A stretch of DNA of 64,000 bases from Trematomus loennbergii (lineage: Eukaryota > Chordata > Actinopteri > Perciformes > Nototheniidae). The notes beneath the pieces were generated by a model. It did no database searches. It was not told where the DNA came from and worked only from the letters and a program-made list of their open reading frames with translations. The DNA is taken from positions 124,001 to 188,000 of the forward strand of contig JAAOOA010000527.1 of NCBI GenBank assembly GCA_012861695.1. Direction: 5' to 3'. Position numbers and translations under genes: made by a program. Shown here piece by piece: positions 1-14,342 of this stretch; positions within the stretch are counted from its first letter, which is position 1; the number at the start of each line of letters is the position of its first letter.

Positions 1-451
1 AGGGACTGTAAGGTGGGAGGTGCTGCTACCTGTCTGTCTGAAGTGACTGCCGATGTCCGCACCGCTGTGCAGGAGACGTGGAGGGAGGGAGGGTAGAGAG
101 AGCATAGGAACTTCCCAGTCTAATCTCCCGACCTGATATTTTTTTTTGTATTCAATCAATATATTTTTGGAAAGGGAAACTGTGCGCAAACAGCAGTAGA
201 TATATATTCATTTATTTAAAATAAATTATGTCATATGTGCACGTGCCTGGTGGGGACATGTCCCCAGTGCAACTGACGCCTATGATTATGTCACCCGCAT
301 CTGTCATGCAGCTGTTTGTTGGTGTTTCATTTTAACTGGTGAAAGACCATTTGCACCTGAGCGCTCGCTTGTGTGCGATCGCGCATTTCAGTTTGGCTCC
401 AGCCAACCACAGAGCTGCAAAAGCTGAGAAAACACAACAGACTTCACTGAC

Positions 452-491
<40 letters not shown>

Positions 492-609
492 GGGCAGGAT
501 GTGACGTAGTGCTGCTTGCCCTGAAGATGCTCTAAAAGTACTTTTTGATTAAATAAAACAGGAACATCATGTTCCGAACATGTATGTGATGTGTAAACGC
601 AGATGATGG
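1..609. other. Unassigned sequence with a (CT)n microsatellite
   Basis: No gene or recognisable mobile element was identified here. A pure CT dinucleotide run occupies about 455-488. A T-run lies near 141 and AT-rich sequence at 150-240. The short open frames are low-complexity translations of the CT run and are not supported as genes. Confidence 0.6.
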
Positions 610-2841
610 ATTGCCCCTGTGTATTCAAATGTAAACAGAAAGCAATCCCCTCGCCCTCCCTTCGGCAAATCAGACCATATCTCACTACTGTTGTTGCCTC
701 CTTACAAGCAGAAACTTAAAAGGGACAGACCGGTAACAAGGACAGTACAACGATGGAGCGAGGAGTCAGATGCAGCACTGCAGGATTGCTTTGCATCTAC
801 GGATTGGAGTGTGTTTGAGGACAATAACATCAACACACACACGGACACTGTCATCTGCTACATTGGGAAATGCATCGATGACGTGGTACCGAAGGTTTCT
901 GTACGGACATTCCCAAATCAAAAGCCCTGGATAAACTGCGATGTGCGCTGCAAGCTGAAATCGCGCACAGAGCTGGACATTTGGAGGAGTACAGGAAGTC
1001 TAGGTATGATCTCCGGAGAGCAATTAAAAATGCAAAGAGACAGTACAAAGAGAAGGTGGAATCTGACTTCCAATCTGATGCGTGCGCATCTCTCCCAGAT
1101 GAGCTGAACAGTTTTTTTGCACACTTTGAGAGCAGCCAGGCTGTGGAGGTACAGAGGGACCAGGAGCTACACTGCCCTTTTGTTTTAAATAGGGCAGATG
1201 AGTGTAAATCCTTTAAAAGGGTTAACCCACACAAGGCTCCTGGACCTGATGGCATCCCTGGCCGTGTTCTCAGGGTGTGTGCAGTTCAGCTGGCAGAGGT
1301 GTTCACAGACATCTTCAACAGGTCCCTGCTGCAGTCTGTAGTCCCCACATGCTTCAAACACTCCACATCGTTCCTGTCCCCAAAAAGACAATCATCACCT
1401 GCCCCAACGACTACCGCCCAGTAGCACTCACCTCCACCATAATGAAGTGCTTTGAGCGGTTAGTCAAATCATTCATCACCTCCTCCCTCCCTGAATCTCT
1501 GGACCCCCTGCAGTTTGCCTACAGAGCAAACAGGTCCACAGACGACGCCATAGCCCTCACCCTCCACACTGCCCTCTCACACCTGGACCCGAAGAACAGG
1601 AACACATATGTGAGAATGCTGTTCATTGACTACAGTTCAGCATTCAATACCATTGTGCCCTCCAAGCTGGCCATCAAGCTCAGAGACCTCGGGCTCAACA
1701 GCGCCCTCTGTGACTGGATCCTGAACTTCCTGACGGGCAGACCCCAGGCAGTGCGGGTGGGAAACATCACATCCTCCACCCTGATTCTAACACCGGTGCC
1801 CCTCAAGGCTGCGTGCTCAGCCCTCTCCTCTACTCCCTGTTCACCCACGACTGCGTGGCCACACACAGCTCCAACACCATCGTGAAGTTTGCTGATGACA
1901 CGACCGTCATCGGCCAGATCACAGACGATGACGAGACGGCGTACAGAGAGGAGGTCGAAAACCTGACATCTTGGTGCCAGGATAACAACCTCCATCTCAA
2001 CATCAGCAAAACAAAGGAGCTGATTGTGGATTACAGGAAGCAGCAGGGAGAGGGACACGCCCCCATCGCCATCAATGGGACTACGGTGGAGAGAGTCAAA
2101 AGCTTCAGGTTCCTTGGGGTCCACATCACTGAGGACCTGACATGGTCTCTTCACACCACCACCATCACCAAGAAAGCTCGACAGCGGCTCTTCTTCCTCC
2201 GCAGGTTGAGGAGGTTCAAAATGGATTCCAGGATACTCTGCAACTTCTACAGGTGCACGATAGAGAGTATCCTGACTGGCAGCATGACGGCCTGGTACGG
2301 CAGCTGCACCGACCTCGATCGTAAGGCTTTACAGAGGGTGGTGAAAACTGCACAGCACATCACCAGGACGGAGCTGCCATCCATGGAGGACCTTTACTCC
2401 CAGCGGCTCAGGAAGAAATCACTACGGATTATCAAAGACCCCCATCACCCCAGCCACAAACTGTTCTTTCTGTTGCCGTCTGGCAGACGTTACCGCAGCA
2501 TCCTGGCAAGGACAAGAAGATTCGGAGACAGTTTCTTCCCGCGGGCAGTGAGACTGTTAAAAAATTGAACTGTTGAAACAACATCAAACATTCATCTGCT
2601 ACTCAGTAGTATGTATCTAATACCTAATATATATATATCATTCCAATAACTTGTATATAGACTCGTACTGCACTATTCCACATCATAACTTTATTTTATA
2701 ACTATTATTTTTTGTATTGCTCTTGCTCTTATTGTTATTATGTTATTATGTTGCATTGTTGGAGAAGCCTGTGACATAAGATTTTCAACTACATAATTAC
2801 TCTGTAGCTATGTCAGATTGACAATAAAGAACCTTGAACCA
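610..2841 (+). mobile_element. L2-type LINE, 5'-truncated, degenerate ORF2
   Basis: The first recognisable protein is the very end of an apurinic endonuclease domain (GKSDH near 670), so most of the endonuclease and all of ORF1 are missing. The reverse transcriptase follows: a [13 protein letters not shown] block near 1235-1270, [10 protein letters not shown] near 1405-1435, FADD near 1888-1900, then the C-terminal LRRF and FFPRAVRLL region ending at a stop near 2566. The frame changes about three times (near 980, 1360 and 1800), so the polyprotein is broken. The 3' UTR ends TGACAATAAAG at about 2819-2829, the typical tail of fish L2 elements. The clade call rests on recognition of these motifs; a related CR1-like clade is the alternative. 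Confidence 0.82.
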
Positions 2842-4020
2842 ATCATCAATATAGAGTTGTGGATTCAAAATGTCAGGAAAATCATAATGTGTGCTGGTCA
2901 CTAAAATGAAATATAAGGTCATTGCCAGGGGTTATCACTACAAACCAAGTCCATGGATCGAATAATCCTATTTAAATATATTGGTTGGTTGATGTACAGG
3001 AGAAATATATATATACAGTATATATATATAATATTGACATTAAATGTGCTTTATTTTGTAAGGTGTTTCTTTGGTTTTGAATGGTAAGCTTTAAAAAAAC
3101 ACATCATTACACATATACTGGGCTGTGATGAGGATGGATTATGATTACATGCTTTATTAAGCAGCAGTTAAAAGTACTACACAAAAACTGGACAGAATAC
3201 AATGGAGAACAATGAGATTACTGTGGGTTCCCTGACCCATACAACTGTACTATTTGGTATGCCAGAAACAGATTAAGTCATTAAGCAAAACCTACAAGTA
3301 TGCCCTACTGCATATTGCAGTATGGAAGCCAGCATATGTATATGGATATTCTGACCCACAATACTTTAACGAGCAAGAGGGCAAAGGTAAAGATGCAATG
3401 TTGTGATGAAGTAGTGCAGTGGTGCCCTCTGGACCTGATAGTGCAGCAACACAAATTGCATAATGCATAATACCAATTGAGATTTAATAAAAATCTTACA
3501 TTGAAATAAATAGTTAAGTTCTTTATAACTACGCATAAAGATATAAAAGAGAAAAAAATTGCATAATTTAAAACAATAATAAACAAGCTATTGTCAGAGT
3601 CAGTTATAAAGAATATAAAAGGAGGGCTTACTATTTCCTGCAGTTGATACAATGAATGATATTTACCAATAAACAATGACAATATTACTCATGTCAGACA
3701 AAGATATGTTTGAAAATGACTTAAATATATATATATATATATTTATCGTAATTCAAATATGAACGTCAAAAGTCGGAATATGCCAATCTTTTTTTCTTAT
3801 TATCTTATTTGCTAAACGTTCTTGTATAGTAATATGCATGTGTTGTATTATTCTACTACGTCTATTTTTAATGTTCAGCAATAACCACGTTTTCCCAGTA
3901 CATCCATGGGACTGACGTTCTTAGGTGGGGTGATTCCGCTTTTGAACAGGAATTTTGTTAGCCAGTGTTCTTGTTTTCCATGTGCTCAATAAAGTTTCTT
4001 TAAAAAAAATTCTAAAGAAT
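2842..4020. other. Tubulin 5' flank, source of an inverted copy
   Basis: No gene is seen. AT microsatellite runs lie near 3006-3030 and 3724-3742. From about 3025 onward the sequence recurs in reverse complement at 56045-56970, with small differences, up to about 3965. This shows it is the distal part of a duplicated block that continues into the tubulin gene. The short open frame on the minus strand here has no recognisable domain. Confidence 0.6.
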
Positions 4021-4024
4021 TCAA

Positions 4025-4102
4025 CCAATCAGAAGTGGACCCACTTGTCTTTTCATCCAATCAGATTCCGCAGCAATTGCGCTGCGTAAGATAGTATAAA
4101 TA
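4025..4102 (+). promoter_or_regulatory. Alpha-tubulin core promoter (two CCAAT boxes, TATA box)
   Basis: Two CCAATCAG motifs start at 4025 and 4057, and TATAAATA lies at 4095-4102. The TATA box is about 125 bp upstream of the ATG at 4227, which predicts a start site near 4125-4130 and a ~100-nt leader. This short stretch and exon 1 are absent from both inverted copies of the surrounding DNA (13328-14342 and 53868-56970), so only this locus keeps a promoter. Confidence 0.75.
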
Positions 4103-4226
4103 GCCCCGCCTAGAAAAAAGACACCTGTTACTTCTTACCCTGGACTCATACAGACCCTGCTGTGAGAGATAACTTTGCCTTTTCCTCTTCTTTATCGAAA
4201 CCCTCTGTCTTCACATCTTCAGAAAA

Positions 4227-7570
<3,344 letters not shown>

Positions 7571-7829
7571 AAAGCTTTATTGATCTCTGATCCATGCTGT
7601 TTTATTAATGTCAAGAAGGGCTCATGCTGGCAGACAGGTGGTGTTTCAAAAGACTTAGTTCTGCTGTTCCCAGACTGGAAAATGAATGAAACTGAAAGCA
7701 ATACATTAGGAACCATGTAAAGCCAACATTGAAAAGGGCTAATAGTGTTGTAAGGAGATGAGTGTTTTCACAGGTGTTGTAAACGTTTTTTATTTTCAGT
7801 TCTGTAATCATTCACCATGTTCGGTTACA

Positions 7830-7835
7830 AATAAA
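7830..7835 (+). promoter_or_regulatory. Alpha-tubulin poly(A) signal AATAAA
   Basis: The first canonical AATAAA after the tubulin stop codon (7568-7570), giving a ~270-nt 3' UTR. Confidence 0.7.
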
Positions 7836-8298
7836 TGCTTTTTCTTGACATTAAGCAGATATTTAATGTCATTAAAACAGAAAAACAAAATGGATTCTAC
7901 AATACAAAAACATACACAGCTCTCATTTAAAACCCAACAGGAACATACAGTACTGTGACTCTCATAAGCTTCCTATTGCCCCCTTTTCTACAGCTCCCAA
8001 ACCAAAGCAGCAAATTGACAATAATGCATATAAATCCCAGTGAAAAGAGAAAGTTCCACAGTGTAGTACACCACAGTCTCAAATGCAATTAGCTGAAATG
8101 TAACTGGACCTGCTTTGGAGTCTGAAGAGACAGAGCAGCAGCAAGATGAAAACAAAAAGACTGGCTTAATGTTGGATTGCAGTTTTCTGTTGAAACTTGC
8201 AGATATTAAAACAATAATACCAGTAATCTTCACACGTCTGCTGCAGTGTCTCAATCAAGTTTAAGGCACAGTGGAGAGAATATTCAGTTTGTATGTTA
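7836..8298. other. Convergent intergenic spacer
   Basis: This lies between the 3' end of the tubulin gene (+) and the 3' end of the nuggc-like remnant (-). No coding sequence or repeat was recognised. Any transcripts running past the two poly(A) sites would be antisense to each other. Confidence 0.5.
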
Positions 8299-11200
8299 TT
8301 AACTTTCCAATAAACAACAAAGAACTGCATCATCATCTGGGCCTTCGGTCAGTTCATTGTAGAAGTTCTTCACCATCTCAAGCTCAGCACTTACATCTAA
8401 AAACCCAAAACATATTGTTTCAAACAAGTGGATTCATTTAATACACTAATGGAAATGTATTTTAAATGAGGATGAAATGTACAGTATTGTTTGTGATGTT
8501 GTCTCCTTCACCTGGGATGGAGACACCAATTGTTTTGAGTGACAGCTGGATTGATTCCTGCATCGTGCTCTCCACTTTCTCCGGGATCTCCCACTAAATC
8601 AACATTGAAATATTGATCACTGAACACTGACATGTGTGGACATGTATGTTTGTGTTGCAGTGTTCCTAGTTTCATTTGACTGCAGGAGGAAATATCAAAT
8701 GTGACAAAGCATCAGGTCTCTCAGCTGTTTCATCATGGCGTCTTCAGCCTTATCAAACATGACGTCTTTTGAACCATGAACGTGCATTTCAATCGTTCCC
8801 CTCATGTTTTTCAGCGTGCCTTCTCCTTTCATTTCTTTTGCTCCTACATCAAACAGAAACATGTTGACATCAAAATGTGTAGAGGTGTATTTCTATGTCT
8901 GTAGTGATCTTCTGTCTTCCTGTCAGAGCATTCTTTCATGGTCTCCTCCATTGTTGTTGTCAGGCTGCTGGAGATCCTTCTCTTACGCTCACGGAGGAGT
9001 TTCTTGAGGTTTGTTTTCATCTTTTCTTCCTTAGAGAGAGAATGTGAAGCAAATATCAACATCTTTGAAAAAGAACATGTTACAGACTATGCTCATCTTT
9101 CCCTTGATTCTTTGTTCCAGATTGTACCTGGAAAAGCAGTACATGATTCAAAGTGATAGCACGTGTTCACCAGCAGGGGGTGCACTTTGCCCAATATCAG
9201 AATATTCTATTGTCATCTTGAGAGTTTCCTCATGAACTGGGACAGGGTCCGCTTTACAGCTGCAGGTCATTCTTCAAAGCCATCTCCAGCTCATATTGAG
9301 TTATTCCAGTACAATGTATATGAATATGCTGACTGATCAATATGTATTCTATTGATCACCCTTCCACTACAGTCTCCCTGGCCTGGACAAACATGTTTGA
9401 TCATGGACTAATGAATAGGGTCTTTGACCTCTTGAGAAATGTCAGCTGCAGTTTGACATTTCCGCACTCCTTCTTCCTCATCTCCTCCTCTGTGCCAAGT
9501 GGAAATGTATTGATGACCCCGTTGAATGGTTCTCTTTCTCCTTCATTTCTAAAACGTATGAACACAAAGAAATGCTTACATTCAGAAGGCCTTACACATT
9601 TGTATTTCAATAATGTATTTCAATGTATTGTAAAACACAATTGATCCAACACAGGGTTTGATGTGTTTAGTAAGTCATTTCTTACGGGAAGGTCTTCTTC
9701 AATTCCTCCTCAATGCTGTCAGTCAAACATGAAGTTAGCTTCATGTTGATGTTTCTTCATTCCCCTTCTCTTGGTTTGTGGATGCCACCATTCTCAACTC
9801 CACACTTCAGTGACCTGTGAAGTGCACCACCTTTCTTTGTCTGAAACAACACAGAATGTTGGAAGAGACAGATCCATATTTTGTGCTAAATGAGTCGTTT
9901 TGATTTAATTCCAACTGAAATACTTACAGGATAAAGGACCGACTTTAAGACTTCTTCACATGAACTCTTTGATGTTTTAACCCCCCCACTGAGACATCTT
10001 TCAAAAGCCATAAGGGTCCATGGGTTCCCTGACTTGATCAAGTTCATGACTCAGCTTCTCTTCAAGTCCTATGGACACAGCCGTCTTTATGTCAGCCTGA
10101 AACCATACACAACACATTCATTAGTTAAAGCAATACAACCATCATTCAATATGGGGCTTTGTGTTTCAAGCAAAAAATACAAAAGCTTTGAGTAAACTGT
10201 AGCAATGCATCCTCTCTGAAGCAACACACACTCATCCAATACCTTGTTGGCTCCACGGGTAACATCACATGTGAACAGTCTTTCTTTGACTTTACCATTT
10301 GTACACAACATGTTAGTGTATGCAGCTTACTTCTTTTCTATGAATGTTATTATTTCTGTCAATATGAAAGACAGTGAAAGATGTTGTTACTTGATGTTCC
10401 TCTCTCTCTGCTGCTGGCTGCCTGAATCAGAGAGAGAACCCCCAGAGCTCCAGACACATAGTTCCATGTCTGCCAGTCGTTGAGATCTTGCAGGAATTCC
10501 TGTAAAAAATGTAACATACTTAATTACATTCTTGACTTTACATGTTATACTCAATTAGTATCTCTACATATTTATTAGAAGAGATCAAAGCATTTTCATT
10601 TTGTCATTCCTGGCTCACTGATGGAGAATTGAATCACATGTGTCATCTGGATCCAGACGTTTCTTTTTCATCAACTCTTTGGAGCTCACTGTGAAAACTT
10701 TGAAACATTCCTCACTGAATTGTTTCAACAACAAAAGAGTTTCAATATCAAAGCAGGTTTGCAGTTTGGGACAATATTTGTGTTTTTGTATTCAATATAA
10801 CTCACCTTAACGTCTTTTAGTTTGCTGAATTCTGCCTTCACGTCTATCTTGGCTTGCTCGTTTTGTTTTAGTATCAGAGCACGAACATCAGCTGCTGACC
10901 TATAGGAAAAGATTTGTATTTGAAGAATGACATGAACTGCATATATATTCCAGGATATGATATCACTACGCATCTCCATCTTGCTTTCAATGACCAATGA
11001 TCACATAGCTTCATCCAGCATCACTAAGTGTTTGTGAAGCAACAACATTAGGACAGAAATAAATGGCTGAGATGTTGAGGAATCAATGCAGGCATTTTAG
11101 AAACACGGATACTGTTATGATCATGGATACCCTGGTTGATCCTGTTTCAAGTGAACATTATATCCCTGAATACCATCCAAACCAGGATACTAATGTGCCT

Positions 11201-11760
11201 GTAAACGTAATCAATGTTTCCATGGTTTCTCCTCTTGGCCATCAGTGTCTAAATTGGATGGTACATTTAACTGTGTACTTTTGCATCTTAAACCACTTAC
11301 TGATCATCTGAACCTCCAAGACTATCAGACTTGGTGCAGATCAAATGAATCTGCTGACACTCGCGACCATTTCCCATGAGGCTGCAGGATTCTTCCAGGA
11401 TCTCCCAGGATTCTTTTTCAGAAGCTGCTCGATTGATCTCAGCCACAATCCACACAGTAGAACAACTTCCAACAACCTGGAGGGGAATACAGAAAATAAT
11501 AACGGTTACGTTGTCAGTGTTCCACAATAATCAGCATTGCGTGTGGATAAATCACCTTTTTCCACATTGTGTCTCTGGTCTTGTTACGGTCCCGGTTTCC
11601 AGGAAGATCCACAAGTGTGACGTGCTGGAGAACCCTTCTTCGGCCCCCTGACAGTCACACACTTCACCAGTGGCCAATAGCACTTCTTCACGTCTTTAGC
11701 ATCTTCCTCTTTTGACTCACTTCCAGTGTATTTGACCAATTCTGCAGATAAGTCTTCAGC
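8299..11760 (-). pseudogene. nuggc: Nuclear GTPase SLIP-GC (nuggc)-like, 5'-truncated and frameshifted
   Basis: About twelve blocks on the minus strand match the dynamin-like nuclear GTPase SLIP-GC family in order. 11760-11557 carries the G3 motif VDLPGN and TRDTMWKK. 11476-11301 carries VVGSCSTVWIVAEINRAASE and the G4 motif TKSD. 10899-10806 carries QNEQAKIDVKAEF. Near 10710-10611: VFTVSSKELMKKKRL. Near 10500-10400: EFLQDLND and VLSLIQ. 10096-9928: IGLEEKLSHELDQVREP. 9840-9686: LTSCLTDSIEEELKKTFP. Near 9548-9400: CGNVKLQLTFL. Near 9038-8920: SSLTTTMEETMKEC. Near 8846-8700: TIEMHVHGSKDVMFDKA. Near 8593-8512: QESIQLSLKT. Near 8398-8299: ELEMVKNFYNEL, then a stop. Most borders are GT/AG and exon phases agree where checked (11301 into 10899). 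Frameshifts are visible near 11640, 9995 and 9755. The upstream exons with the P-loop are absent; repeat DNA begins right after 11760. Confidence 0.85.
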
Positions 11761-12095
11761 CTAAAATAAATAATAAAACAAGAGGCAATGCAAGGCCATT
11801 TCTTTTACCAACACACTCTCACTCCCTAAACGTCCAGGAGCGACGCTTGGTCAGGGTCCCGAGGCGTGCAGTTGGGACGCGCCGAGGCTCCTTCAGCTTC
11901 ATAAAGGGACGCAAATAGCTTTCAACTGATTGCAATGTATTCCCATCTGCGGCGGGATTTGACGCTCATGGAAGCACGGCATTCGTTTGTGTCGGCGGCT
12001 GTTAAAGGCAATGTGAGCGTCCATTCCCATTGGATAACGGAGAAATGTACACCCGGAAGTAAGTATTCTCCTTACTGTCGATTGATTTGACACTA
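11761..12095. other. Unassigned sequence upstream of the nuggc remnant
   Basis: This stretch should hold the missing 5' exons of the nuggc-like gene, but no GTPase P-loop or family motif is readable on either strand. The GC-rich part at 11830-12060 looks like dispersed repeat material and was not classified. Confidence 0.4.
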
Positions 12096-13327
12096 GGCTT
12101 GTTTGAGACGAGCTGCGACTCGCCTCGAAAGTAGACGAGAATAGCCGATCGCAGCCGGGGGAGGTCTCAAAAAGCTCGCCTGAAGTCGGACAGCTCGGAG
12201 TCGGCTTCTTCTTCTTCTTCTTCTTCTTCTCTTCTTCTTCTTCTCTCGGCTTTTTGGCGGATTTCAAACAACTTTAAGATACCGCCACCTCCGGAGTCGG
12301 CTTGACTCGGTTTGCATTTATAAATGCACACGGCATCTATTGCACGTCTGTCCGTCCTGGGAGAGGGATCCCTCCTCTGTTGCTCTCCCTGAGGTTTCTC
12401 CCATTTCCCCTTTAAACTGTGGGTTTTTCTCTGGAAGTTTTCCATGTATGATGTGAAACGTAAGGACAGAGGGTGTCGTATTGTCATACTGATATTCTGT
12501 ACAAACTGTGAAGTCCACTGAGACAAATGTAACATGTGTGATATTGGGCTATATAAATAAACATTGATTGATTGATTGATAAAGAATGGACAAATGTGTT
12601 TAATCATTAATGTCAGATATGTACTAAGTAAATACATTTGTTCCTGCTCAAGATTAGATTCAACTTTATTGTTATTGCACAGATTACAGGTACTGAGACA
12701 ACGAAATGCAGTTTAGCTTCTAACCAGGAGTGCATAAAGCAGTAAAGTGAAAAGTAATGTACACAATGAACAGAATAAAATATAGAATGAATTGAATGAT
12801 GAATACACAGTGAGGGGTATGAATACACTATATACACAGTAGCCTAGCCTAGTATGAACAGTGTGTTGAATGAATATGCTAAGATATATAAAGTATGACA
12901 ACGGTAAGCAGTGCAAGTATAGTATACAAATATATAGATATTAATTTAATGATGATAAACATTGTGGAACAATGATGAAAAATGTAAATGGAAGTGGCGA
13001 CGTAAAACTGACACAAAACACACTTTTGCCGAGCCAATGGAGAGTTTCATCTCCAGCACGGGGTAAAAACCACCAATGAGCGCTCAGCTCGAGATACCAT
13101 CGAGTCGTTTCCCATCAAGCATTTCGCTTCCGCAGCCCGGGGAGAGAAACTGCGCCGCCTCGCTCTAAAGTCTGCGGGCGTCTTTGTCCCGCGAGATTTC
13201 AACGTCTCATGTAGGCGAGCCTCCAGAGCAAGTCGGACAAAATGACTAACCATCATGCAACGCACTAGCAAGACGTTGATCGCAATTGCGCAGGTCTGCG
13301 CAGGTCTCGCTTGTCTCAAACAAGCCT
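12096..13327. mobile_element. Element with ~17-bp inverted termini, containing nested LINE tails
   Basis: The ends are inverted copies: TAGGCTTGTTTGAGAC near 12094-12110 and GTCTCAAACAAGCCTA at 13312-13327. TA at each end is a possible 2-bp target duplication. The right end falls exactly where similarity to tubulin intron 1 begins. Inside are a TTC-rich run and an I/Nimb-type 3' hairpin (12190-12290), a fish LINE/SINE-type tail ending ATTGATTGATTG (about 12330-12582), and a reverse-oriented LINE 3' end (TTCAACTTTATTGTTATTGC, 12658-13010). No transposase is present, so it is non-autonomous. The superfamily is undetermined. Confidence 0.5.
12190..12290 (-). repeat. Isolated I/Nimb-type LINE 3' terminus with (GAA)n tail
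   Basis: On the minus strand, GGCGG at 12282-12286 pairs with CCGCC at 12256-12260 across a ~20-nt loop, followed by AAAAAGCCGAGAG and a GAA-rich run. The same arrangement ends the LINE copies at 41.6 and 52.4 kb, so this is a very short 3' stub of that family. Confidence 0.6.
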
Positions 13328-14342
13328 ATTTTCTGCAACTGTCTCACACGGATTGCGCCACTGCCACAGCCCTTTAGGAGACTAGTGGCGTGGCAGGCCA
13401 GAACGTAAACACACATAATAATCATCTCATTCGACCTAAATAAAGTAAAAATTGGAACCATGTCTCTCATCTCTCTAATGTGAAGACATTAGAGAAAACA
13501 CGTGGGTTTGCTATCCTGGCTCCAAAATGGTGGAATGAGCTCCCCATTGACATCAGGACAGCAGAAAGCTTACACATCTTCCGGCGCAGACTGAAAACTC
13601 ATCTCTTTCGACTCCACTTTGAGCAATAACATTACTAACAAAGCACTTACTAACAAAGGACTGGCTTATCTAAAGCCAGTTGAGTAGCACTTGAAATGTG
13701 TTGGCTCTATGAAACCTGATGTACTTATAGGATTCTGTTTTCTTCAAGTTTGTATCTTCTTGGTCGAATGCACTTATTGTAAGTCGCTTTGGATAAAAGC
13801 GTCAGCTAAATGCAATGTAATGTAAAGACACTAAACCGAGGTCGACACAAATCCGTCGCAGGAAAAAGAACTCTCGCGAGATTTGGGGAGACAGAGCGTT
13901 CATTTTATTTAAATGTCGGCAGCGAGTAATCATTTCAGACAGTACGTTGGAAAAACGCCCTGGTTCACTGAAATTCTGAAAAAATGTTTTATCTGTGTTA
14001 ATATCATGTTTTAAATATGAAACCATTAAACCTGGCCACTAATGAGACAGGAAGTATATGTATTTCCAACAATTCAGCCGATTGTAAATGCTTCACTTCA
14101 ACATCTTGACTGTGCCGTCGAGTTACACTTAATTTACCAACACCACAGTTAAAACGACTTATTAATGACGAAGCTTGATTTACCAGCTTACACCGCAACA
14201 TTTTTGTTTCACTATAAAAATGATGAGTCTTCTTTAAAGAGTAAGCGGTTAAAAAACGTTAAGCTGGTTACGTTTTCGCATGATGACAGACGTTCAGAGC
14301 GCTGCATTTGGTTAAATACACATCCTCGAAGTGGAGAAAAGT
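13328..14342 (-). repeat. Inverted copy A' of tubulin intron 1
   Basis: Reverse complement of about 4243-5261, with scattered substitutions and small indels. It includes the intronic LINE tail and starts just inside intron 1, so it lacks the promoter, exon 1 and exon 2. The left edge meets the inverted-termini element and the right edge meets the hAT element. The two open frames here repeat those found in the tubulin intron and are not genes. Confidence 0.88.

Noticed and set aside
13802..14201. Small minus-strand proteins matching frames at 4.3-4.8 kb
   Set aside because: They are inverted copies of tubulin intron 1 sequence, not genes.
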